A stretch of 64,000 bases of DNA from CAZQFV01 sp964592645 (GTDB taxonomy: Bacteria; Chloroflexota; Chloroflexia; DTKN01): positions 1 to 64,000 of the forward strand of contig CAZQFV010000012.1 in assembly GCA_964592645.1 (NCBI GenBank), written 5' to 3'. A program made the position numbers and the translations under genes. The notes below the pieces were generated by a model. The model made no database searches. It was not told the DNA's origin and worked only from the letters and a program-made list of their open reading frames with translations. Below are positions 32,794-40,180 of the stretch, piece by piece (positions within the stretch are counted from its first letter, which is position 1; each line of letters opens with the position of its first letter).

Positions 32794-33018
32794 ATGGCGC
32801 AAGGACGTGGAGGTCAAGGTGGCGGTGGAGGCCGCCGGGGCGGCGGCGCCGGCCGTGGTCAGGGCCGCGGACCGGGGCGCATGGGCGGCCCCCAGGCCGC
32901 CGGGCCGGGCGGCGAGTGCGTCTGCCCGCAGTGCGGGCACCGCGAGCCCCACCAGGTCGGCCAGCCGTGCTTCGAGAAGCAGTGCCCCAAGTGCGGCGCG
33001 CGTATGATCCGCGGATGA
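32794..33018 (+). CDS. Gly/Arg-rich zinc-ribbon protein
   Basis: 74 residues. The first 38 are Gly, Arg and Gln rich (RGG-like); the rest has CVCPQCGHREPH and CFEKQCPKCGARM, that is a small zinc ribbon or rubredoxin-like knuckle pair. Proteins of this form accompany NifX-like and MinD-like genes in other anaerobes. AGAGGAGG precedes the ATG. Its last codons overlap the radical SAM gene by ATGA, implying coupled translation. Confidence 0.75.
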   Translation: MAQGRGGQGGGGGRRGGGAGRGQGRGPGRMGGPQAAGPGGECVCPQCGHREPHQVGQPCFEKQCPKCGARMIRG

Positions 33019-33959
33019 TCGCCTTTGGGCCGGTGCCCTCCAGGCGGCTGGGACAGAGCCTGGGGATCAACCACATTCCGCCCAAGGTATGTTCCTACTC
33101 CTGCCTCTACTGCCAGGTGGGGCGCACGGACCGCCTGCAGGTGGCGCGCCGGGCCTTTTACGAACCGGAGGAGGTCCGGCGCGCCGTGGATGCCAAGATC
33201 AACCAGGCGCGCGCCGGCGGGGAAAAGATCGACTATCTGACGCTGGTCCCCGACGGTGAGCCGACACTGGACGCCAACCTGGGGCGGATGATCGCCTTGC
33301 TGCGCCCGCTGGGCCTGCCCATCGCCGTGATCAGCAACGGCTCCTTGATCGGGCGGGCAGAGGTGCGCGCGGAGCTGCTCGCCGCCGATTGGGTCTCGCT
33401 CAAAGTGGACGCCATCCAGGAGGATGCCTGGAGGTGGGTCAACCGGCCCCATGGCCGCCTGCGGCTCCCGGCCATTCTGGAGGGTATGCTAGAGTTCGCC
33501 GCATCGTTCCCGGGCCGGTTGGTCACCGAAACGATGTTGGTTGCGGGACTCAACGATAGCCAGAAGCAGATGGAGGCGTTGGCCCGCTTTCTCGGCCAGC
33601 TGCGGCCGGCGGTGGCCTACCTGGCCGTGCCGACCCGGCCGCCCGCCGAGCCGTGGGTGCGCGCGCCCACGGAAGAAGTCATCAACCGGGCCTATCAGCG
33701 CCTGGCGGCCGGCGTGGAGCAGGTCGAGCTGCTGGTGGGATACGAAGGCAATGCCTTTGCCGCCACCGGGGATGTAGAGGAGGACCTGCTGAGCATCACG
33801 GCGGTGCATCCCATGCGCCGAGAAGCAGTGTTGAGTGTTCTGGCCCGCACGGGCGCCGATTGGGGGGCCGTGCAGCGTTTGATCGACCAGGACCAACTCG
33901 CGGAGGTCGCCTACGAAGGACGGCAGTTCTACCTGCGCAAGTTCATCCGCGAACGGTAG
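33015..33959 (+). CDS. Radical SAM protein (COG0731-type)
   Basis: 314 residues. The cluster motif CSYSCLYC (CxxxCxxC) follows GPVPSRRLGQSLGINHIPP, the signature of COG0731 Fe-S oxidoreductases related to TYW1. DGEPTLD provides the SAM-contact region. It binds a 4Fe-4S cluster and cleaves S-adenosylmethionine; the substrate is not known. The C-terminal part has a winged-helix-like end (RREAVLSVLARTGADWGAVQ). Start ATG 33015 overlaps the previous stop. Its place among cluster-assembly genes suggests it modifies a cofactor or its carrier. Confidence 0.85.
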   Translation: MIAFGPVPSRRLGQSLGINHIPPKVCSYSCLYCQVGRTDRLQVARRAFYEPEEVRRAVDAKINQARAGGEKIDYLTLVPDGEPTLDANLGRMIALLRPLGLPIAVISNGSLIGRAEVRAELLAADWVSLKVDAIQEDAWRWVNRPHGRLRLPAILEGMLEFAASFPGRLVTETMLVAGLNDSQKQMEALARFLGQLRPAVAYLAVPTRPPAEPWVRAPTEEVINRAYQRLAAGVEQVELLVGYEGNAFAATGDVEEDLLSITAVHPMRREAVLSVLARTGADWGAVQRLIDQDQLAEVAYEGRQFYLRKFIRER

Positions 33960-33967
33960 GAGGTTCT

Positions 33968-34843
33968 ATGCACATTGTCGTTGCCAGCGGCAAGGGGGGC
34001 ACGGGCAAGACCACGGTCGCCATCGCCCTGGCCCAGTCCGTAGCCGCGGAAGGGGAGCAGGTGCTCCTATTGGACGCCGACGTCGAAGCGCCCAACGTGC
34101 ACTTGTTCCTCCATCCGGTGATTGAAGGGCAGGAAGAGTTTGCGCCGCTCATACCCGAGGTGGACCTGGACCGCTGCACCGGCTGCGGCCGCTGCGGGGC
34201 CGTCTGTCAGTACCATGCCATCCTGGCCTTTCCCGCCGCCCGGGAGGGGGAGCAGCCGACGGTGCTCGTCTTCCCGGCATTGTGCCATAGCTGCGGCGGG
34301 TGCGCGCTGGAGTGCCCCGCGGGGGCCATCCGCGAGGTTGCCCACCGCACCGGCGTCGTGGAGAGAGGCTGGGCCGGCCCGATCCGCTTCGCCCACGGCG
34401 TGCTGGACGTGGGCCAGGCCATGGCCAGCCCGCTCATCGCGCGGCTCAAGGAACGGGCCCAAGAGCACGCCGGCGTGGTCATCGTCGATGCCCCGCCGGG
34501 CACGGCCTGCCCGGTAGTGCACAGCATGCACGGGGCAGATTTCGTCCTTCTGGTGACCGAACCGACCCCCTTTGGACTGCACGACCTGCGCCTGGCCGTG
34601 GGCGTGGCCCGCGAACTGGGCCTGCCGGCGGGGGTGGTCATCAACCGCGACGGCATCGGCGACGACGGGGTAGAGGCGTTCTGCCGGGAAGAAGGGCTCC
34701 CCATCCTGCTGCGCATCCCCTTCGACCGGCGCATCGCCGAGGCCTATGCCGAAGGGATGCCGCTGCTCGCGGCGCTGCCCGAATATCGGCCCGCTTTCAA
34801 GGAACTGTTCACGGCAATCCAAACGGTAGGAGCGACATCGTGA
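33968..34843 (+). CDS. MinD/CooC-like P-loop ATPase with ferredoxin insert 1
   Basis: 291 residues. The deviant Walker A ASGKGGTGKTT is at residues 6-16. A two-cluster ferredoxin insert follows (CTGCGRCGAVCQ, then CHSCGGCALECP), and VIVDAPPGTACPVVHSM supplies the switch region. Such ATPases are known from anaerobes in hydrogenase, CO dehydrogenase and related metal-centre maturation contexts. AGGAGG is five bases upstream. Its end overlaps the next gene by GTGA. Confidence 0.88.
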   Translation: MHIVVASGKGGTGKTTVAIALAQSVAAEGEQVLLLDADVEAPNVHLFLHPVIEGQEEFAPLIPEVDLDRCTGCGRCGAVCQYHAILAFPAAREGEQPTVLVFPALCHSCGGCALECPAGAIREVAHRTGVVERGWAGPIRFAHGVLDVGQAMASPLIARLKERAQEHAGVVIVDAPPGTACPVVHSMHGADFVLLVTEPTPFGLHDLRLAVGVARELGLPAGVVINRDGIGDDGVEAFCREEGLPILLRIPFDRRIAEAYAEGMPLLAALPEYRPAFKELFTAIQTVGATS

Positions 34844-35724
34844 AGGAATTGGTCATCCTTAGCGGCAAGGGCGGCACGGGCAAGACGACGGTCGCCGCGG
34901 CGCTGGCCCACCTGGCGGCGCAGGAGGCGCGGCTCGTCCTGGCCGACGCCGACGTCGACGCCGCCAACTTGGAGCTGGTTGTCGGGGCCGAGGTCGAGGA
35001 GCGACACGAATTCCACAGCGGCAAGGAAGCGATCGTGGACCCGGCCCGCTGCACCGCCTGCGGCCGCTGCGCCGAGGTCTGTCGTTTCGGGGCCATCGTC
35101 CCCGGTGAGAGGTACGCGGTGGACGGCGTGCTCTGCGAGGGGTGCGCCGTCTGCTTCTACCAGTGCCCGGAGGAGGCCATCCGGATGCAAGGGTCCATGG
35201 ACGGCTACTGGCTGCGCTCCCGCAGCCGCTACGGCCCACTGGTCCACGGGACGCTGCGGGCCGGCCGGGAAAACTCGGGCAAGCTGGTGGCGCTGGTCAA
35301 GGAAAAGGCCCGCCACCTGGCCGAGGAGACGGGGGCCGACCTGCTCCTGGTGGACGGGCCGCCGGGGATCGGCTGCGCGGTCATCGCTTCCCTCTCCGGG
35401 GCCGGCCTGGCCCTGGCCGTCGCCGAGCCGACGGTGGCCGGCTTCCACGACCTGGAGCGGATCGTCGGGGTGGCCCAGCACTTCAAGGTCCCGGTGCTGG
35501 TCTGCCTGAACAAGGCCGACCTGAGCCCGCAGCAGGCCGCGGAAGTCGAGCGCTTCTGCGTGGCCGAGGGAATCGAACTGCTCGGCCGCATCCCCTACGA
35601 CCCGGCGGTGACGGGGGCGATGGTGCAGGGCCGGCCGGTCACCGCCGACGGCAGCGGCCCCGCGGCCGAGGCCCTGGAGCGGCTATGGGCGGAGATCCGC
35701 CCGCGCTGGATGGGCTGTAACTGA
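34840..35724 (+). CDS. MinD/CooC-like P-loop ATPase with ferredoxin insert 2
   Basis: 294 residues, GTG start overlapping the previous stop by four bases. Walker A SGKGGTGKTT is at residues 8-17. The ferredoxin insert has CTACGRCAEVCR and CEGCAVCFYQCP. LLLVDGPPGIGCAVIASLSG follows. It is a paralogue of the gene before it; adjacent pairs of this kind occur widely in strict anaerobes. The two products may act as a heterodimer that uses ATP to load or reduce a metal centre. Confidence 0.88.
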   Translation: MKELVILSGKGGTGKTTVAAALAHLAAQEARLVLADADVDAANLELVVGAEVEERHEFHSGKEAIVDPARCTACGRCAEVCRFGAIVPGERYAVDGVLCEGCAVCFYQCPEEAIRMQGSMDGYWLRSRSRYGPLVHGTLRAGRENSGKLVALVKEKARHLAEETGADLLLVDGPPGIGCAVIASLSGAGLALAVAEPTVAGFHDLERIVGVAQHFKVPVLVCLNKADLSPQQAAEVERFCVAEGIELLGRIPYDPAVTGAMVQGRPVTADGSGPAAEALERLWAEIRPRWMGCN

Positions 35725-35817
35725 TTCCGGCAGGGATTGCCGGGCTCGCCACGCGCGAAGGATGAACGCGGGATGTGGGGAGCCCATGCCGAGGTCGAAT
35801 GTGCAGGAGGTGCGACG

Positions 35818-36015
35818 ATGTGCCAGGCCCAGGTGTGGGTTGTCCGGGAAGGAGTGGAAGAGGAGATCATGCGCGATGTGATCCTGGTGGAGCGGACGCC
35901 CGCGGGTGTCCGGCTGCACACCTTTTTCGAGGAACCTCGCACGCTGGCCGCGGATATCCTGAGCGTGGACCTGCTCAAACACACCGTGCGCTTGCAGGCG
36001 AAGGAGGACGCATGA
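35818..36015 (+). CDS. CooT-like nickel-binding protein
   Basis: 65 residues. The start MCQAQVWVV with Cys at position 2, an acidic second strand and the end SVDLLKHTVRLQ match the CooT family, small proteins that bind Ni(II) through the N-terminal Cys as a dimer and assist CO dehydrogenase maturation. ATG 35818 has AGGAGG seven bases upstream. It overlaps the next gene by ATGA. No CO dehydrogenase gene is in the window. Confidence 0.8.
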   Translation: MCQAQVWVVREGVEEEIMRDVILVERTPAGVRLHTFFEEPRTLAADILSVDLLKHTVRLQAKEDA

Positions 36016-36206
36016 GCGAACAGCGGAAACTCCTGGTCCTGTTGCCCCACTGGATCGAGCACAACGAGGAGCACGCCGGCGAGTTTCGTGAGTGGGCCGA
36101 GCGGGCCGGACCGGCCCGGGAGGGGCTGCTGCAGGCGGCCGCGGCCCTGGAAGAGGCCAACCGGGGCCTGAGCCGGGCGCTGGCAGCGCTGACCGGCCAG
36201 GCCTAG
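36012..36206 (+). CDS. Small helical protein translationally coupled to cooT
   Basis: 64 residues, all helix (LLVLLPHWIEHNEEHAGEFR, then AAAALEEANRGLSRALAALT). Three His and many Glu in the first half could bind metal. The ATG overlaps the CooT stop. Similar short HWIEHNEEH proteins are found beside cooT in other genomes as far as I recall. Function unknown. Confidence 0.7.
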   Translation: MSEQRKLLVLLPHWIEHNEEHAGEFREWAERAGPAREGLLQAAAALEEANRGLSRALAALTGQA

Positions 36207-36308
36207 TCGATCGGTGCCCATCGCGCGCGTTCTCGCGCGTGCCGGCAGTGTTGGGGGACGGACAAGCTCGCATGGCGCAGGGTGCAGATGAGAGGAGGTG
36301 AATATGAG

Positions 36309-36815
36309 ATGATTCGGATCGACCATGACCGTTGTACCGGCTGCGGGGCCTGTGTGGAGGCCTGCCCGAACGAGGCCATCGAGATGCGGGACGGGTTCGC
36401 CCAGGTGCTCGCGGAGCGCTGCACCGAGTGCGGCACCTGTGTCGAGGTGTGCCCGCAGGGAGCCGTCTTCCCGCTTGCGGAACCGGCGCCTGCCACAGAC
36501 ACTCAGGAGCGGGCCATCATGGAACCGGAAGAGCAACCTACAGACCGGTCGCAGGAGATCATCCGTGTGCAGGTGCCGCCCCCACCCACCCTGGCCCCCC
36601 CACGTCCGACGCTGGCCCGCCAGTTGGGGCTGGCGTTCGGGGCAACCCTGTCCTTCCTGGGTCGGGAGGTGGCCCCGCGCGTGCTGCGCCTGGCGGCGAA
36701 CTGGGTGGAGGAGCAGATCCTCTCCCCCCAGAAGCCGTCGTCGCAGGCGATCTCGCGCCGCAGCGCTCCAAGCGGGGTCCGGCGCCGGCACCGGCTGCGG
36801 CGCGGGCGGCGTTGA
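36309..36815 (+). CDS. Two-cluster ferredoxin with helical C-terminal extension
   Basis: 168 residues. Two classic 4Fe-4S motifs are CTGCGACVEACP and CTECGTCVEVCP in the first 55 residues. The remainder is a Pro-rich linker and a region LARQLGLAFGATLSFLGREV that looks amphipathic or weakly membrane-associated, ending in an Arg-rich tail. ATG 36309 is used, with GAGGAGGTG ten bases upstream. It probably supplies electrons to the ATPases or the radical SAM enzyme upstream. Confidence 0.85.
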   Translation: MIRIDHDRCTGCGACVEACPNEAIEMRDGFAQVLAERCTECGTCVEVCPQGAVFPLAEPAPATDTQERAIMEPEEQPTDRSQEIIRVQVPPPPTLAPPRPTLARQLGLAFGATLSFLGREVAPRVLRLAANWVEEQILSPQKPSSQAISRRSAPSGVRRRHRLRRGRR

Positions 36816-36830
36816 ACGGAGAGCAAACCG

Positions 36831-37070
36831 ATGCCGATCTACGAGTACCGTTGTGGGCATTGTGGCCAACGGGTGGAAGTGCTGGTGCGCTCCGGCGCGG
36901 CGACTCCTTATTGCCCGAAGTGCGGGGCGGCGTTGCATGAACGCCTCTTCTCGGTTCCCTATGTGCTCCAAGGGCCGGCCGGCCCCGCGCACGGGGCAAC
37001 CTGCTGCGGGCGCGAGGAGCGCTGCGATACCCCGCCTTGTTCCGATGGCGGGGCCTGTCGGCGCGGATGA
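36831..37070 (+). CDS. FmdB-family zinc-ribbon protein
   Basis: 79 residues. MPIYEYRCGHCGQRVEVLV and YCPKCGA give the FmdB-type zinc ribbon; a Cys-rich tail (ATCCGREERC, then PPCSDGGAC) adds six more cysteines that may bind metal. It starts 16 bases after the ferredoxin stop and is 12 bases before the VKOR gene. FmdB-like proteins were first noted as regulators of formamidase genes, but their role is generally unknown. Confidence 0.85.
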   Translation: MPIYEYRCGHCGQRVEVLVRSGAATPYCPKCGAALHERLFSVPYVLQGPAGPAHGATCCGREERCDTPPCSDGGACRRG

Positions 37071-37082
37071 GGAGGGGCTGCC

Positions 37083-38186
37083 GTGAGCTGTCTTTGCCGT
37101 CTGCTTGCCCTGGGGGTAGGCCTGCTGCTCATGTTGGCCATGGCCGGGCCGGCCGGGGCCCAGGTCCCGGCCGTGCGCGCGGTCCTCTTTTACTCGCCCT
37201 CGTGCCCACACTGTCACCAGGTCATCACCGAAGATCTGCCGCCGCTTCTGAAGAGGTACGGTGAGCAGCTGCAGATTGCCGGCGTCAATACCGCCGATCC
37301 GGGCGGGCAGGCCCTTTACCAGGCGGTCGTTGAGCGTTTTGGCGTTCCCCCCGAGCGGCTCGGCGTGCCCACCTTGGTCGTCGGCGACGAGGTTCTGGTC
37401 GGTAGTCTGGAGATCCCCCAGCGCTTCCCGCAGTTGATCGAGCAGTACCTGGCGCAGGGCGGTGTGGACTGGCCGGACATCCCCGGACTGGCCGAGGCCT
37501 TGGCCGCGGCGCAGCCCGAGCCGACCGCCAAACCGGCGCCGCAGGCGACGACCAGCGCCACCTCGGCGGCCCCTGCTGGAGCGCCCCCCGCCAACACCTT
37601 GCCGGGCCTGCCGGTGCAGGAGACCGTCGCCGACAGGCTGGCCCGCGACCCCCTGGGCAACGGCCTCTCCATTGCCGTGCTGGTTGGGATGGTGGCGGCC
37701 GTGATCGGAGTAGCGGTGGTGGCGCTGCGGCCGGCCGCCCCCCGGCCGTTCCCGGGATGGGAGTGGCTTGTTCCCCTGCTGACCGTAGTCGGCCTGGGCG
37801 TGGCCGGCTACCTGGCCTATGTGGAGACGACCCAGGTGGAGGCGGTGTGCGGGCCGGTGGGCGACTGCAACGCCGTCCAGCAGAGCGCATACGCCCTGCT
37901 GTTCGGATTCCTCCCCGTGGCCGTGCTGGGAGTGGCCGGCTACCTGGCCATCGGCGCGGCCTGGTCCGTGGGCCGCTTCGCCCGCGGACGCTGGTCCGAA
38001 CTGGCGCGGGTGGCATTCTTTGCTATGGCCGTCCTTGGGACGCTCTTCTCGATCTACCTGACCTCCCTGGAGCCTTTCGTCATCGGGGCGACCTGCGCCT
38101 GGTGCCTGACCTCGTCCGTGCTGATGACGGCTCTTATGGTGCTGACGGTCGGCCCGGCGCGGGAGGTCCTGGCCAGGCGGCGGTAG
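37083..38186 (+). CDS. Thioredoxin-VKOR fusion, membrane thiol oxidoreductase
   Basis: 367 residues. A signal peptide or anchor (residues 1-27) precedes a thioredoxin-like domain with SPSCPHCHQV and cis-Pro in GVPTLVVG. An Ala/Pro/Thr linker follows, then a VKOR domain of about five membrane spans with the loop cysteines CGPVGDC, the conserved QSAYALLFG and the quinone-side CAWC. Such proteins oxidise extracytoplasmic thiols and pass electrons to quinone. GTG 37083 has GAGGAGG upstream. The order, thioredoxin first, differs from the better-known VKOR-first fusions. Confidence 0.88.
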   Translation: MSCLCRLLALGVGLLLMLAMAGPAGAQVPAVRAVLFYSPSCPHCHQVITEDLPPLLKRYGEQLQIAGVNTADPGGQALYQAVVERFGVPPERLGVPTLVVGDEVLVGSLEIPQRFPQLIEQYLAQGGVDWPDIPGLAEALAAAQPEPTAKPAPQATTSATSAAPAGAPPANTLPGLPVQETVADRLARDPLGNGLSIAVLVGMVAAVIGVAVVALRPAAPRPFPGWEWLVPLLTVVGLGVAGYLAYVETTQVEAVCGPVGDCNAVQQSAYALLFGFLPVAVLGVAGYLAIGAAWSVGRFARGRWSELARVAFFAMAVLGTLFSIYLTSLEPFVIGATCAWCLTSSVLMTALMVLTVGPAREVLARRR

Positions 38187-38225
38187 GCCGGCCGGCGGGA
38201 CATGCCCCGGAGGATGTCGCGCATT

Positions 38226-38263
38226 CCACCGAGCGCAGGCCCGTCCGGGCCCGCGCCCGGTGG
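38226..38263. terminator. Bidirectional terminator between VKOR and a secreted protein gene
   Basis: Two 18-base arms, CCACCG-GCGC-GGCCCG with two single mismatches, enclose a two-base centre. It lies between convergent genes, 40 bases past the VKOR stop. Confidence 0.6.
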
Positions 38264-38270
38264 CTACCTG

Positions 38271-38552
38271 TCACTGCCGCCGATAGAGACACGGCAGGTA
38301 GGTGCAGCAACAGCCGGCCCCCTGCAGGAGGGATCCGCCCGCCAGCTGCAGGAAGACGCCCCCACCGCTGCTGGCCCCGGCGATCTGCCACGTCCCGGAG
38401 GCCAGGGCGTAGCCGCCGCCGGAGGCCGTCCCCTGCTCGACGACATAGGCCGCCGAAGACCTCCCCGGGCCGGCCAGCGCCGCCGCGCTCGACAGGAGCA
38501 AAGCGCCCAGGAGGGCCGCCAGCAAGAGGCGCCAGGTCAGTTTTTCCATCAT
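38271..38552 (-). CDS. Small secreted Cys-containing protein
   Basis: 93 residues. A signal peptide covers about residues 1-28 (LLLAALLGALLLSSAAALA). The mature part has YVVEQGTASGGGYALASGTW, a motif common in surface proteins of Chloroflexota, and a Cys cluster CCCTYLPC at the end. Its ATG overlaps the stop of the upstream gene (38549-39808), so they are translated together. Function unknown. Confidence 0.65.
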   Translation of the reverse strand: MMEKLTWRLLLAALLGALLLSSAAALAGPGRSSAAYVVEQGTASGGGYALASGTWQIAGASSGGGVFLQLAGGSLLQGAGCCCTYLPCLYRRQ

Positions 38553-39808
38553 TCCGCCTCCTCCAGCCAGTCGGCCAGCTCCAGGCGCACACCCTCGTAG
38601 CCCAGCCGTTTGGCCACGACACGGTAGTCGAAGGAACAGGCCGCCGGCCGGCCGTCCAGGGTCACCCCGCGGACGGTAAAGCCAGAGACGGTCTTGGCCG
38701 TGACGTAGAGCAGGACGGGCTCCTGGCTCAAGGGGGTCAGGAAGACGTGATAGTCCTCCTGCAGGTTGACCGTCTGGGCAAAGATGGACTCGAAGACGAC
38801 CGTGGTTTCGCCGTTGGCTAGCGTGGCCGTGCCCAGGTCCTCGTGCCAGACCTCGGCGCTCTCCACGGCGTACAGCTTGCGCCGGCCGTACCCGGCCGTG
38901 TCCACCACGGCGCTCTTGGTGCCGGTGCAGGTCAGGTCGCCGTCTTCGTCTACGGTGCAGCGGGTGAGGGATCCGGAGGTGATGTAGAAGGTATTGGTCC
39001 CATTTTCGTCGTTGTCCAGGGCGATGATGACATTGCCATCGCTGCGCAGGCTCATCCTGGGGTTGTTGCCGTCGTAGGCGACAATCCGGCCGAGATCTCC
39101 CTCCAGGGAAATATCAGCGGCGTCACCCGCGACTTCGCTGCCTTCGAACACACCACCGGCGCCGTTGGTGCTCTGGCCGTACACGCCGGTGTCGTTGGTG
39201 CTCAGCCCGTATACGGCGATGTTATCGGTGCTCTCGCCCATCACGCCGGCAAACGAGTTGCTATGGCCGTAGAGGGCGACGAAAGGACCGGGGAAGGATA
39301 CGCCGATGCTGGCAGTGCCCCACGTTTCCCCCCAGTGGTCGTGTGGACAGGGGGCCCCCTGATGGACGCCGGCCGCCGGGGCCGCGGATGCGGGGCGCAC
39401 CTGCTGGCGCGGGGACAGGGTGGTGAAAGCGTCCGCGGCGGGCCCGCGCACGGCCACTTCCAACCAGGGCGAGCCGCTTTCCAGCACGGCCGCCGGAATG
39501 GGCCGGGCGCTGCCCAGGGAAAGGAGGAAGCGTCCCTCCTTCACGGCGATGCCCTCCTGCGCCTCGGACCAGAGCAGCGTGCCCCCGGCCTCGGCATCAT
39601 AGAGGGCAAAGGTAAAATCGTAGCTTCCATCCGGCAGCGGGTTGCCGGCCTGGTCCTGCAGACGTCCGGGGTAGGGCAGGGTCAGGCCGGCCGGGGCCAC
39701 CCCTTGGGTCGCCGGCAGGGCCCGGGCGATGCCCGCCAGTTGCAGAACTGCCAACAAGGCCACGACGACGAGGGCGATGATAGCGATGATCAGAGATTTG
39801 TGGCGCAT
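38549..39808 (-). CDS. Secreted repeat-containing protein
   Basis: 419 residues. The N-terminus is a signal peptide or anchor (IIAIIALVVVALLAVLQLAG). Next comes a beta-rich domain (LPYPGRLQDQAGNPLPDGSY) seen in many cell-surface proteins, then short repeats of the form AVYGLSTNDTGVYGQSTNGAG, and a C-terminal part ending with FDYRVVAKRLGYEG. It resembles proteins with intramolecular-chaperone-like tails. The role is probably extracellular structure. It forms a two-gene operon with the gene at 38271. Confidence 0.7.
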   Translation of the reverse strand: MRHKSLIIAIIALVVVALLAVLQLAGIARALPATQGVAPAGLTLPYPGRLQDQAGNPLPDGSYDFTFALYDAEAGGTLLWSEAQEGIAVKEGRFLLSLGSARPIPAAVLESGSPWLEVAVRGPAADAFTTLSPRQQVRPASAAPAAGVHQGAPCPHDHWGETWGTASIGVSFPGPFVALYGHSNSFAGVMGESTDNIAVYGLSTNDTGVYGQSTNGAGGVFEGSEVAGDAADISLEGDLGRIVAYDGNNPRMSLRSDGNVIIALDNDENGTNTFYITSGSLTRCTVDEDGDLTCTGTKSAVVDTAGYGRRKLYAVESAEVWHEDLGTATLANGETTVVFESIFAQTVNLQEDYHVFLTPLSQEPVLLYVTAKTVSGFTVRGVTLDGRPAACSFDYRVVAKRLGYEGVRLELADWLEEAE

Positions 39809-39901
39809 GGTTTCCTCCTTGTGTCACCGTCTCCACCGATGCATCCGGCTCTTGCCGATCTCCAAGTTCGCGCCGATTTCCTCCTTCCAGGCCTTGCCGC
39901 T

Positions 39902-40084
39902 TCAGCGCAAGCCCCTCGATGCGGTGTCTTCCAGTTCGCCGGCGAAGCGCTGGACAAAGGCCAGCAGCTCCCCGACGCTGCTGACAGAGGCAGACTCGCC
40001 GCTGCGGACGTGCTGGATCCAGCCCTGCCAGCCCGGCCGGCCCCGGTCTCGCCAGATACGTAGGACGAAGGATTGCGTCCGCAT
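39902..40084 (-). CDS. Short conserved hypothetical protein
   Basis: 60 residues. The sequence TQSFVLRIWRDRGRPGWQGW, then IQHVRSGESASVSSVGELLA, is of a type I recall from many Chloroflexota genomes as short hypothetical proteins. The start is uncertain: ATG 40084 (after GAAGG) or ATG 40099 (after GGTGGGG). It lies between the large SARP-type regulator and the secreted protein operon. The rest of the 39809-40180 interval shows no gene. Confidence 0.6.
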   Translation of the reverse strand: MRTQSFVLRIWRDRGRPGWQGWIQHVRSGESASVSSVGELLAFVQRFAGELEDTASRGLR

Positions 40085-40180
40085 TGGACCTTCGAGCATG
40101 TTTTTCCCCACCGGCGTCAAGCTGCCGACTGGTATGCAGTTTAGCAGGTGGATGTCTTGAGTTTATCTCTACGGGGGAAA

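Noticed and set aside
29106..38186. A nitrogen fixation cluster
   Set aside because: NifX- and NifU-like domains are present but no nifH, nifD, nifK, nifE, nifN or nifB; such domains are common in non-fixing anaerobes.
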